In this document: positions 17,220 through 27,000 of the stretch, piece after piece
How the letters are laid out: each line of letters opens with the position of its first letter
Position numbering within the stretch: the stretch's first letter is position 1
Source of the DNA: an uncultured Mobiluncus sp.
Lineage (GTDB): Bacteria > Actinomycetota > Actinomycetes > Actinomycetales > Actinomycetaceae
NCBI RefSeq assembly: GCF_902488535.1
Contig: NZ_CABTWO010000003.1
Location: 62,001-126,000, forward strand
Length of the DNA: 64,000 nucleotides
Direction: 5' to 3'
The notes under the pieces: generated by a model
The model's database searches: none
Told to the model about the DNA's origin: nothing
Seen by the model: only the letters and a program-made list of their open reading frames with translations
Made by a program: the position numbers and the translations under genes

Positions 17220-19121
17220 ATGGTTGACGAAAAACGTAACAATCGCGACGAAATTACCAATCGGGCGCAAAACCCGATGGATAAGCCTGGTTGGGTGGAA
17301 GTAGACGGCGAGCGGTACTGGCATTGCCCGCGGTTGTTTACTGCTGAGAAACACCAAACTTTGCCTTGGACCCTGGCGGACCGGGTGCGTCGCCTACCCA
17401 ACGCGAAACTGCTGGACCGAAAGACCGAGCTCGGCGGGTGGCGTTCGATGACGGCGGTGGAGTTCAACGAGGACGTTCATTCGGTAGCGCGCGGCTTGAT
17501 TGGGATGGGTTTGCAGCCCGGGGATCGGTTCTCCATCATGGGTCACACCTCGTATGACTGGATGTTGTTGGAATACGCGGGATTTTGCGCCGGACTGGTG
17601 TTGGTCCCGATCTATGAGACGGATTCCGCCGAACAGATCGCGTGGATTTTAGAGGACGCCGACCCCGCTTTGGTGGTGTGCGAAACGAACGCGATGCGCC
17701 AGCTGGTCAGCTCGAAACGGGATTGCGGCCGCAGCCTGAAACACGTGTTGTGCCTGGAAGACTCGGCGGTAGTCAGGATTAAAAAGGTCGGTATGGACGT
17801 TCCTGATTTCCAGGTTGACGAGCGTTCCCGCGCGGTGACTATCGACGACGTGTCCACTATTGTGTACACCTCCGGGACTGCCGGAAAGCCCAAAGGTGTG
17901 GAAATCACGCACGGGAACTGGATGGAACTGCTGGCCAACGGGATGAAGTGGATGCCGGAAATCGCGGGGTATCCGTCCTCGCGGCTGCTGGTGTTCCTGC
18001 CGTTGGCTCACGTTTTGGCCCAATACCTGCAGTTGATTCAAGTGTGGGGGGCGGGCACGCTGGGTCATGCTCCCAATATCCGCAACCTCATCACTGACCT
18101 GCAAGAGTTCGCCCCGTCCTACGTCATGGTGGTGCCGCGGGTGCTGGAAAAGATTTACAACACGGCTCAGGTGCAAGCCCGGGCGCACCGGATTTCGCGC
18201 ATTATGTTTTCCCGGTCGGTGAAAGTCGCCGAAGCCTATTCGCGGGCTTTGGATACGGCAGAGGGGCCCAGCCGGCGGTTGCGGGCGAAACGTTTGATGT
18301 ATTCTCAACTGGTTTATCGCCGGATTTTGTCTCTGTTTGGGCCGAATCTGAAGTTTGTGATTTGCGGCGGGGCGCCGTTGAGCGAAGAACTCGGGCACTT
18401 TTTCCGCGGCATCGGAATGCCGGTGTTGGAGGGCTACGGTTTGACCGAAACCTGCGCGCCGCTGTGCTTTAACAACATTAAGAACTACCGTATCGGTACG
18501 GTCGGGCCCGCGGTGGCGTCTACTGACCTAAAGATTTCTCCCACCGGAGAGTTGCTGGCAAAGAGTCCGGCCATCTTCCATCGCTACCACAACAATCCGG
18601 AACAGACCGAGGCCGCTTTTGAAAACGGCTGGTTTAAGACCGGCGATTTGGCCACCATTGACCAGGACGGTTTTGTCAGGATTACGGGACGCGCCAAGGA
18701 CATCATCGTCACCGCCGGGGGAAAGAACGTGGCGCCCTCAGTGCTGGAAGATCCGCTGCGCCAGTATGCCCTGATTAACGAAGTACTGGTGGTGGGCGAG
18801 GGCATGCCGTTCGTGTCCGCCCTGATTACCTTGGATACGGATATGTTGCCGACCTGGCTTAAGAACCACGGGATGCCCACGATGGACGCGCTGACCGCCT
18901 CCAAGGATCCCCAGGTGTTGCAGGCGATTTCCCGAGCGGTGGAACGGGTCAACGCCCGCGTGTCTCGCGCCGAATCCATCCGCAAGTTTAAGGTCTTGCC
19001 GACCGCCTTCACCGTCGAAAACGGTCTGCTGACTCCGTCGATGAAGGTCAAGCGCAAGGAAGCGGCCGCGGCGTTTGCTGCCGAGATTGAGGAACTTTAC
19101 GCCGACAAGCTGGTGAAGTAA
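17220..19121 (+). CDS. long-chain fatty acid-CoA ligase (AMP-forming)
   Basis: A 633-residue ANL-superfamily adenylating enzyme of FadD/FadD15 type. It has the P-loop IVYTSGTAGKPKGVEITHGN, LPLAHVLA, the A5 motif GYGLTETCAPL, the A7 motif FKTGDLATID and the A8 motif GRAKDIIVTAGGKNVAP. It activates fatty acids to acyl-AMP and then acyl-CoA for lipid metabolism. TAAGCT lies six bases before the ATG and there is no Shine-Dalgarno sequence, so the mRNA is probably leaderless. The downstream icd has its own promoter region. Confidence 0.92.
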   Translation: MVDEKRNNRDEITNRAQNPMDKPGWVEVDGERYWHCPRLFTAEKHQTLPWTLADRVRRLPNAKLLDRKTELGGWRSMTAVEFNEDVHSVARGLIGMGLQPGDRFSIMGHTSYDWMLLEYAGFCAGLVLVPIYETDSAEQIAWILEDADPALVVCETNAMRQLVSSKRDCGRSLKHVLCLEDSAVVRIKKVGMDVPDFQVDERSRAVTIDDVSTIVYTSGTAGKPKGVEITHGNWMELLANGMKWMPEIAGYPSSRLLVFLPLAHVLAQYLQLIQVWGAGTLGHAPNIRNLITDLQEFAPSYVMVVPRVLEKIYNTAQVQARAHRISRIMFSRSVKVAEAYSRALDTAEGPSRRLRAKRLMYSQLVYRRILSLFGPNLKFVICGGAPLSEELGHFFRGIGMPVLEGYGLTETCAPLCFNNIKNYRIGTVGPAVASTDLKISPTGELLAKSPAIFHRYHNNPEQTEAAFENGWFKTGDLATIDQDGFVRITGRAKDIIVTAGGKNVAPSVLEDPLRQYALINEVLVVGEGMPFVSALITLDTDMLPTWLKNHGMPTMDALTASKDPQVLQAISRAVERVNARVSRAESIRKFKVLPTAFTVENGLLTPSMKVKRKEAAAAFAAEIEELYADKLVK

Positions 19122-19178
19122 GGCCGCCGGGCCGCCGTGGGAAAACCGTAAACAACTCCAGGGGGAAAACTATCCTGG

Positions 19179-19206
19179 AAATTTATCTCGATATCGAGTA
19201 AAATTT
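19179..19206. promoter_or_regulatory. palindromic operator-like site upstream of icd
   Basis: A 28-bp palindrome is centred at 19192.5. Its core CTCGATATCGAG is perfect and the outer AAATTT arms match, with only two mismatched base pairs at the inner flanks. It lies about 50 bases before icd and matches the core of the site upstream of sucC, so both TCA genes may share one repressor. Confidence 0.55.
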
Positions 19207-19253
19207 CGATGGTGGCGAGAAGCCCTAAAAATTGACCTCTACAAGGAGTAAAA

Positions 19254-20471
19254 ATGGCGAAAATCAAAGTGGAAAATCCGGTGGTCGAACTCGATGGCGA
19301 TGAGATGACCCGCATTATTTGGCAACAGATTCGCGAAAAACTCATTTTGCCTTACCTGGATGTGGACCTGAAGTATTACGACTTGGGCATCGAAAATCGT
19401 GACAAGACCGAGGATCAGGTCACTGTCGATTCCGCCAATGCCATTAAGAAGTACGGTGTGGGCGTGAAGTGCGCGACCATCACCCCTGATGAGGCCCGCG
19501 TGGAGGAATTCGGACTAAAGAAAATGTGGAAGTCCCCCAACGGCACTATCCGCAATATTCTGGGCGGGGTTATTTTCCGCGAACCCATCATCATGCAAAA
19601 CGTCCCCCGCTTGGTCAAAGGTTGGGACAAGCCCATTGTGGTGGCGCGTCACGCGTTTGGCGACCAGTACAAGGCGACGGATTTTAAAGTTCCCGGTGCC
19701 GGCAAGGTCATGTTGAGCTGGGTTCCTGATGACGGCAGCAAGCCCATCGAGCACGAGGTCATTCACATGCCCGAGGCGGGCGGCGTCACCATGGGCATGT
19801 ACAACTTCAACGATTCCATCCGCGATTTCGCCCACGCCTGCTTTAACTACGCTCTGGTACGGAAGTACCCGGTGTACCTGTCAACCAAGAACACGATTCT
19901 AAAAGCGTACGACGGCCAGTTCAAAGACATTTTCGCCGAAATCTATGAAACCGAATTCAAGGACAAGTTTGAGGCCGCCGGTTTGCTCTATGAACATCGG
20001 TTGATTGACGACATGGTCGCCAGCTCCCTGAAGTGGCACGGCGGCTACCTCTGGGCGTGCAAGAACTATGACGGTGACGTCCAGTCCGACACGGTGGCGC
20101 AGGGCTTTGGCTCGCTGGGGTTGATGACCTCCGTGCTGATGACCCCGGACGGGCGCACGGTTGAGGCTGAGGCGGCTCACGGCACGGTGACGCGCCACTA
20201 CCGGGCTTGGCAGCGCGGGGAAAAGACTTCCACCAACCCGATTGCCTCCATCTATGCCTGGACTCGCGGGCTGGCGCATCGCGGCAAGCTCGATAACACT
20301 CCGGCGGTCATTGAGTTCGCTGAGACCCTCGAGGACGTCATTGTGAAGACTGTCGAGGGCGGTCAGATGACCAAGGACCTGGCGCTGTTGGTCGGCGGGG
20401 ACACCCCCTGGTTGACCAGCGACGACTTCATGAATGCGTTGGACGAGAATCTCCAGGCTCGCTTGAGCTAG
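19254..20471 (+). CDS. icd: NADP-dependent isocitrate dehydrogenase
   Basis: A 405-residue homodimeric (type II, eukaryote-like) IDH. It has the N-terminal VVELDGDEMTRIIW, the substrate loop SPNGTIRNILGG and IVVARHAFGDQY, the Mg-binding region RLIDDMVASSLKW and NADP-site EAAHGTVTRHYR. It oxidises isocitrate to 2-oxoglutarate and makes NADPH. The ATG has AAGGAG at good spacing. The shared palindrome suggests co-regulation with sucCD. Its 3' end overlaps the convergent small-pilin gene by 44 bp. Confidence 0.97.
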   Translation: MAKIKVENPVVELDGDEMTRIIWQQIREKLILPYLDVDLKYYDLGIENRDKTEDQVTVDSANAIKKYGVGVKCATITPDEARVEEFGLKKMWKSPNGTIRNILGGVIFREPIIMQNVPRLVKGWDKPIVVARHAFGDQYKATDFKVPGAGKVMLSWVPDDGSKPIEHEVIHMPEAGGVTMGMYNFNDSIRDFAHACFNYALVRKYPVYLSTKNTILKAYDGQFKDIFAEIYETEFKDKFEAAGLLYEHRLIDDMVASSLKWHGGYLWACKNYDGDVQSDTVAQGFGSLGLMTSVLMTPDGRTVEAEAAHGTVTRHYRAWQRGEKTSTNPIASIYAWTRGLAHRGKLDNTPAVIEFAETLEDVIVKTVEGGQMTKDLALLVGGDTPWLTSDDFMNALDENLQARLS

Positions 20472-21453
20472 AGCGTCGGCGCATCAGCACCAACCCCACC
20501 ACAATCAGCCCGGCGCTCAGCGTCACGGCTCCAGCTACCTGTACCCCGGTTTTCGCCAGGGCGTCAGCGACTCTGGCGGGCAACGACTGATTCGGCGGGG
20601 TCAGGCCCCATTCTTCCCACACGCCCGCCACGCGCGGGTCGTCCGGGTTAGGAATGTAGGTGTTCTTGTCCGGGTCGTAAATCCAGCCGGGAATGTCATA
20701 AGGGTCGGTGACCCGGTTCGGGTCCACCCCTTTCGGCAACGGCGGCAGCGGTTTCTCAGGCGGGGTCGGGGTAGTGCTGGGCGTTGGGCTCTGGCTGGGT
20801 ATGGCGCTCTTGCTGGGCGTTGGGGTAGAGCCGGGCACGATTGAGCCGCCCCCGGTGTTCCCTCCTGGCGTCGGGGTGTTCACGATTGGTTTCGGCACCA
20901 GCCCCAGCCCGTAACTCCACTTGGCGGTCCCGGACGACTTATCCCCATAGGGCAGTGTCACCAGGGAGGGGGAAAACTTCAGGTAGTTGGTGTTGGGCGT
21001 GTTTGGTGGGGTGGACTCGATGAGGTACATTCCCAGCGGGAGATTGGTGAACTTCACCACGCCATTGTTGCTCGTGGTGCCGGTTCGGGGGCTTTCCAAG
21101 CCTTTATTGCGCGCCTGCGTGACTGTCATCTTCGCCAAGTCCGCGTAGCTCACATTGCCGGTGGTGTTGACACCTTTCACTTTAGAAATCGTCACGGTGT
21201 AGTTGTCGGTCGAACCATCCGTGATGCCAGGCTTACTTAGGTCGTCATAGGGGTTCTTGCGGGTCAAGCGCACTTCCAGCGCGCCCGGATAGTTGGGGTT
21301 AATCTCATTCACATTGAGAGTCGCGGTATCACCGGTGATGGCGTGAATCTTGTCCTCTTCGCTGCTGGCCAGGGCGGGCGCCGCACCCAGACTGAGAGTC
21401 AGCGCAAATCCTGCCCCCAACGCGGCCAAGCGCATTCTCAGTTTCGTTTCCAT
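20428..21453 (-). CDS. sortase-anchored minor pilin, SpaA-type
   Basis: A 341-residue surface protein with a signal peptide (about 1-29, cleavage near ALA-SS), a SpaA-like beta domain with an E-box-type segment (LGMYLIEST, Glu present), and a long Pro/Thr/Ser-rich stalk (about 190-265). The C-terminal sorting signal uses a non-canonical LAKTG, followed by a hydrophobic helix and an Arg-rich tail. It is last in the pilus operon and overlaps the sortase gene by 16 bp, so it is probably the base or wall-anchoring subunit. The start has GGGAGATGAAG upstream. Its 3' end runs 44 bp into icd. Confidence 0.8.
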   Translation of the reverse strand: METKLRMRLAALGAGFALTLSLGAAPALASSEEDKIHAITGDTATLNVNEINPNYPGALEVRLTRKNPYDDLSKPGITDGSTDNYTVTISKVKGVNTTGNVSYADLAKMTVTQARNKGLESPRTGTTSNNGVVKFTNLPLGMYLIESTPPNTPNTNYLKFSPSLVTLPYGDKSSGTAKWSYGLGLVPKPIVNTPTPGGNTGGGSIVPGSTPTPSKSAIPSQSPTPSTTPTPPEKPLPPLPKGVDPNRVTDPYDIPGWIYDPDKNTYIPNPDDPRVAGVWEEWGLTPPNQSLPARVADALAKTGVQVAGAVTLSAGLIVVGLVLMRRRSSSSEPGDSRPTHS

Positions 21454-22409
21454 GACTTCATCTCCCTGGTTTTTTCCGTTTCGCCGGGCGCATTGCCTTT
21501 AAAGTTTTCGTTTCGCCGCCGGCGCCGTTGGCCCCACACCCACACTATTGCCAGCACTGCGGCCGCTGCGGCGATAGCGACCAGCACCCACATCCACCAG
21601 GACACGGCCTGCAGCGGAGCCTGCACCGCGGGGAATTCCTCGGGGGGCAGAGTGGTGCGTTCTCCGGTGACCAGCAGGCGGTGGGAGTTGATGCCATAAG
21701 GAGTGCAGGTCAGCACCGTCAGCAGGTCCCGTCCACCCTCGACTTTGAGGGTCTTCACTTCGTCAGGTTTCACGACCCGAATGTCGTAAACCCGGTAAGC
21801 CATCTTGCGTCCCATCACGTCCAGGAACATCAAATCGCCTTTTTCCACGTCCACCAGGTGGTCGAGCAGGGTCGCGGTGGGCAGTCCGGTGTGTCCGGTC
21901 AACACCGCGTGGGTGTCATTCCCGCCCACCGGCAGGGACGAACCATAGAGGTGGCCAATTCCGCGCTCCAGGGTCTCCACTTCGGAACCGTGATAAATCG
22001 GCAGGTCGACCCGCGCTTTGGGAATCACCAGCCGTCCCATTTCGGGCAGCAGGTCCAGCTGGTGCAGATACCCCTGATAGGGGTAGTTGTTCTTGGACAC
22101 GCGCGCCATCCACGGGTCCAGCACGGGAATGCCGGGAATGCTCCGGTTGTATTCCTCGGCTTTGGCGAGCATTTCGTCCAGCGCCTCGGGTCGGCTCTGT
22201 TCTATCTGTTCGCTGTAGGCCAGGGTGTGGCGGCGTTGTTCATAGTTGTTGAGGTTTGTCGCCACCACCGGGTAGAGCAGTACCCCTATCCCGATGATGG
22301 TCAACAGCACAGGAATCCACAGGCGGGGGCGTGAGTGGACGACGTTGATGTGCTTCGGTGCGTTCGCGACTGAGCGCGGCGCCAACACTACAGGGTTCTT
22401 TCCACTCAC
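21438..22409 (-). CDS. srtC: class C (pilus-assembly) sortase
   Basis: A 323-residue transpeptidase that joins pilin subunits by Lys-Thr isopeptide bonds. It has an N-terminal membrane helix (about 30-50) and a class C lid with the LDPWM motif near residue 95. The catalytic His is in LTGHTGL, Cys235 in TVLTCTPYG, and the Arg in NSHRLLVTG. A second membrane helix (about 270-292) and a basic tail follow, the typical two-helix topology of pilin polymerases. It sits between the major pilin and minor pilin genes in one operon. Confidence 0.94.
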   Translation of the reverse strand: MSGKNPVVLAPRSVANAPKHINVVHSRPRLWIPVLLTIIGIGVLLYPVVATNLNNYEQRRHTLAYSEQIEQSRPEALDEMLAKAEEYNRSIPGIPVLDPWMARVSKNNYPYQGYLHQLDLLPEMGRLVIPKARVDLPIYHGSEVETLERGIGHLYGSSLPVGGNDTHAVLTGHTGLPTATLLDHLVDVEKGDLMFLDVMGRKMAYRVYDIRVVKPDEVKTLKVEGGRDLLTVLTCTPYGINSHRLLVTGERTTLPPEEFPAVQAPLQAVSWWMWVLVAIAAAAAVLAIVWVWGQRRRRRNENFKGNAPGETEKTREMKSWKRN

Positions 22410-22465
22410 GTTATTCCCCTCCTTTCGGTTAGTTGAGATTATCCCGGTACTGCGGGTGAACGCTG

Positions 22466-23980
22466 CTAGGAGCGCTGGCGGTGCATATAGACGGCAGCTC
22501 CACCCAACAGCACCAAGCCGAGCACCACGAACAGGGCGATGCCCATGCCGCCGGTATTCGGCAGCAAGCCGGTAATGGAGCTGGTGGAGGTGTTCGTTAC
22601 CGTCACCGTTACGGTTTTGCCACTAGCGGCATTTACCGTGGTGGCATCGAAAACGAAAGTCTGCGGACCGGCCAGCTGCTGGTAGCCATCGGGTGCTTTG
22701 GTCTGCACCAGGCACAGATCCTGGGTGGTGGTTCCCAGCGGGCCCAGCGTTATACCGTTAGCTGTGTCGGTGATCTCAAACTCGCTCGTAGCGGTGCTAG
22801 ATCCGGTCGGGGTAACCGCGATTGGATCGCCGGTGGTCTCGGTACCCAACGGGCTACCCGCGCACTTGTAGATCTTGAATTTTCCGCCGGAAAGCGTCTG
22901 GGTGCCCTCAGCGTTTTTGTTCAAAATCTTCAAGTTTCCGAAAGTGGTGTTGGCGGGGTTATTCGGGTCGGACTCAATCTCCGTGGTTGAGTCGGCACCG
23001 CCGTTCGCGGTGGTGTAAATGGCTTTCGCGGCGTTGGTTACTCCACTTTCAGGAGTGACAGTGTTCAGCACCTTGGTGGTGACCACCAGACGCAGAGTCT
23101 TGCCTTTGGCAGGGTTAGTCGTATCGTTAAGCTTATTGAGGCCATTAGCGGTGAAGGTTACCTGCAACTGGTTAGTAGCTGGCGTGTCGAGCGCAACGTC
23201 GTAATCAGAGCCGCCTCCAGACAGAGCAACTTTACTCCCGGTGGGATCGAGTACTGCGGAAGTAACGCCCATTGCCTTCATATTGGTCGGAAGATCCTGC
23301 ACCACGAACTTGGTGTAGGAGTCGGAGGTACCGATATCAGGAATCGGCACATCCATCTGCCAAGTCATCGTGGAACCGGCCGCAATCGGGGTGCCTTTCG
23401 GGGTGATGTCCGTCTTGACAATCTTGCCGGCATCTCCGTTCTTGGGATAGACATGAATGTCATATACCCAAGTGTCGGTATGTTCCGGATCCGTCATGGG
23501 GACGAACACAATCGCCGGATTCATCAGGATCTTACCAGCCGGAGCCGAAACCTGTGTCAGCAGGTATACGCCGGGTTTTAGGCCTGAGAAGGTGTGAGAT
23601 CCATCCTCTCCAGTGGTGCCGGTCGGGGCACCGAAGCTGGTATCTTTAGCCCCGAAGTTCTGGGCGGTGAGAGTCAGCGCCTGCCCGTATCCGGCATTAG
23701 TCGTGATATTAATGCTGGATTTTTCGAGTTTAAAGGTGGCGTCTTTGATTGCCTTGGCTCCCGTGGGGGGAGTCTGCACCTTGCCCGTGGGGTCTACCGT
23801 GCTGCCTCCGGTAGGCATAGTCAGGGCGTGAACTGTGATTGATCCATTTGTATCTGGCTTAATCGGTGCGGCGGAGGCGGCCGGCGCGTTGAGCATTCCC
23901 GCAGCCCCCAGCAGGGCGACCGCCCCGGTGGCAAAAATCGCCACGGCGCGTCGCCAAATGGGTATTCCTATGGATTTCAT
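22466..23980 (-). CDS. major pilin subunit (SpaA/FimA-type)
   Basis: A 504-residue pilin. It has a signal peptide (1-37, ASA-AP), the pilin motif WVYDIHVYPK with the Lys used for polymerisation, and several Ig-like domains with a C-terminal SpaA/Cna-B-like domain (about 345-465). The sorting signal is LPNTG, then a hydrophobic helix and a basic tail. The usual E-box glutamate is replaced by Gln (LCLVQTKAPDGY). Cys pairs nearby (IYKCAG and DLCLV) could form a disulfide. It should be polymerised by the adjacent class C sortase into the shaft, with the giant upstream protein at the tip. Confidence 0.92.
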   Translation of the reverse strand: MKSIGIPIWRRAVAIFATGAVALLGAAGMLNAPAASAAPIKPDTNGSITVHALTMPTGGSTVDPTGKVQTPPTGAKAIKDATFKLEKSSINITTNAGYGQALTLTAQNFGAKDTSFGAPTGTTGEDGSHTFSGLKPGVYLLTQVSAPAGKILMNPAIVFVPMTDPEHTDTWVYDIHVYPKNGDAGKIVKTDITPKGTPIAAGSTMTWQMDVPIPDIGTSDSYTKFVVQDLPTNMKAMGVTSAVLDPTGSKVALSGGGSDYDVALDTPATNQLQVTFTANGLNKLNDTTNPAKGKTLRLVVTTKVLNTVTPESGVTNAAKAIYTTANGGADSTTEIESDPNNPANTTFGNLKILNKNAEGTQTLSGGKFKIYKCAGSPLGTETTGDPIAVTPTGSSTATSEFEITDTANGITLGPLGTTTQDLCLVQTKAPDGYQQLAGPQTFVFDATTVNAASGKTVTVTVTNTSTSSITGLLPNTGGMGIALFVVLGLVLLGGAAVYMHRQRS

Positions 23981-24009
23981 AATCTTCTAACCTCATCTTC
24001 CTGTGTTTA

Positions 24010-27000
24010 TTAGTGGTTTTCCTTGAGTAAAGTCTTTCGACGGTAAGCCAGGGCGAGCCCGCCTGCGAGCGTCATCAGTCCGATGATTTCAATCCAGAGT
24101 CTCGCCCCGCCAGTCTTGGGCAGGTACCCGGAGGAAACCTCCGCCACATCAATAGACCATGGCTGCGTGTCTGTGAGGGGCGGATTCACGGCCACCATTC
24201 CGGTGTGGGAGACATAGTTCGCCAGTTTCACCTCGAGATCGTCACCAAAGTCGGTGTACGGGTCGAATTTCTGGTTGCCATCGAGATGATTTTTAGGACT
24301 GACCGTGAAATCCCAATAGGTGGGCAGCATCTCGCCCATCCCGGACTTCGTTTCTTCCAGAGCGTAGCCGCCTGGCTCGAGAGCCGCCGCAAATACACCC
24401 GGTATATCGTTGCCGTTCTGGTTCTTCTGCGGCGTCACGTCTATAGGGTTAGTCAAATCGGGCTTTCCGTTGGCTTGCAAGGGATAAATCTTGAACTCAG
24501 CCCCGGTGTTGATTGCCGTCTGGAATTCCTTATCAACCTTGCGAACCTGCACGTTCACCTTGTTCTGGTAGATGGCGTGCATGACGACGTACGGGTCGTC
24601 TCCGGGCTTCACGGTGAAGCCGGCAGCAGGAATCTGAGCGCGGCTAGCCGCAGGCCACTTAACTGTCCCGTTTTGCGTGTCTAACACATCGGTGAATGCG
24701 GGTTCGCTGCGCGGGAGCTTAGTGATTGGATCCAGCAGCTGATTCAACGGCGGCGTCATAAACGCGGTGATGTGCTTCAGATTCTGTGCTTCCAGACCGC
24801 TCAAATCAGGCGTAGGAGACTGGGGAACAACGGCGCAGGTCGAACCTACCGGCACAATTGCGCGAGCCAGCTGGGCAGCCTTGGCGTCTTGCCACGTCGA
24901 GGTGGTCACCGGCGGGGTAACAGATTCGTCGACCGTTATCTTTTCGTACCGGAGTGTTCCGCTGCCAGTTGAGCTATACCCTGGCAGCTGCGGATAGCTA
25001 CAGGTGTAGTTATAGGGATACTGTGTTGTGTCCTTTGCAAGTAGCGCCTTAGCTCGCGATCCTTCCGGATAGGCGACCACGCTGACATCAGCTTTTTGAA
25101 CCAGATAGGCGTTGGTGAAGGTAAGCGTGCTCCGGTTCTTGCCCGCAGCGTCAAACACAACTTCATTAGCGTTCTTGTACTGTGACAAATGTGATTTCTG
25201 GGTGGGGCATTGCTTATTAGGCTCCGCGGGAGTCGGGCAGGGATATAAGGTGCCCATGAACTGGGGTTTAAATCCTTGCGTGCGTACCTGCTCACCGCCG
25301 GGATCGGTGGTTTCACTAAGCTCGGCACTGAGACGGTGGCGCAAAGTCGGGTAGGCTCCAATCGGGTCAGCACCGGCGTTTACTATCTCGAAAGAACAGG
25401 TAGCCGTGGCGGGCAGGATATCGTCGCTAGACCTGCGGATTTTAACCGGGGTTCCGGAGCTGTCCACATCCACGGTACCGGTGTATGTCACCGGGGTTCC
25501 TTCAGTGGCAGGAGGCTGAGCCGGCTCTCTCAAAACCGCATCGGTGCAGGTGTAGTTGATTGTATATCCCGGAATAGTGAGACGTGAGCCAACATTCTCT
25601 TCGTATTCGCTCGCCTCGGTATCGAGCTTGGCGTTGACCCACAGATTCGCTTCGGGGCGATTGTAGGTGTTGGTAAGATCGAAAGTCGTGTACTTTTGCT
25701 CTTCGCCCTGCGGCACCACGTAGTCGGGATGCACCCTGAATCCCTTCAAGATGCTTTCTTCTTGAGTTGGCAGGAGGTTCCCGTCCGCGTCGTAAGTTAC
25801 TTCGCCCACGGTGCCGCCGTTGACATCAACGGTGCCGAACAGGTCGTGAGTGCCGTCGTACTTGGCGAGCTGATTCTTCAACGTTTGCAGCGGATTCGGA
25901 TCAGTTGGGGGTATATCGGCAGTCAGAATAGTAGAGGTATCCGCGGGGATATTGTGCAACACATAGTCCACCGAGGCATCATAAGTTTCCGGTCGCGTCT
26001 GCGCGATGACGCAGTTATAGTCCACCGGCACAAACACGTCGGAGATACCGGTGGCGGTGTAGGGATCAGACGTACTGGGCGTTAGCTTCAGCGTGGTGTT
26101 ATAGATAGCGGCGGCGTTACCCCCGTTGCCCTCAATCGTCACTTCATTCGCCACCAGTGCGGGGGGTTTGCAATACAGGCGTAGCGAGACCTCCTTGCCT
26201 GCTCCTAGGCGTTTGCCGTTTCCATTCACCGTGAGGTTGACTTTAACCCGGGTCTTTTCAAACGTGTAGTTGTTCCATGGCACCATCGTGCCCGCAAAGT
26301 TTTCCGGCAGTGTCTGGGGCACAATTGGGTTGGTAGATCCGCTGGGATTGTCTTTATCCGACCGGTATATGTTGTCCTTGGTTCCGCCGTCGCGCGGCAG
26401 CTTCACCAGAGCGACGGTCTTCGAGCCGGGGTCTCGGTAGCTGCACAGTTCGGTGCCCAAGGTTTCGCAGTTGGAAACAATCGGCTCGCGAGAACGGAAA
26501 CCGGGGGTCAGCTCCCAATAGTTGTCCCACTTGGAGTGCGGACGCTCGGCTACAGCCGAATCTTCAGATACCGCGCAGACAGCACCGGCCGGCAGGGCAT
26601 CTATGGGGTGCCATTCACCTTGCTGGAAGCGTCCCATCTCGATGCTTCGCTTGTTGTCCAAGCTACCGAGCCGGTCGCTGAGGTCTTTGCCAAACGTGTC
26701 GATAACTTTCTGCTTTTCCACGATAGTGCGGGCATCGGGAATCGGAATCGGAACCCCGTTCAGCGTGCAGGAATAATCGACCTTGAACTGGTGATCTCCA
26801 GGAATCATCGACACGCCTTCGCCGCCGACCTTCTTCTTAAGGTTGAACGAGCCGAGCTGCATCCGGTAGGGGATATGCAGTGTCAGGCTGTTGGCATCAG
26901 CAGCACTTCCAGCTCGGGTGACCACCTTGCCGGTTAAACCGTTCTGGCTATTTTCCGTGCCCTCGCCACCCACGGCATCCCACGTAAAGTTGGCTCCCGA

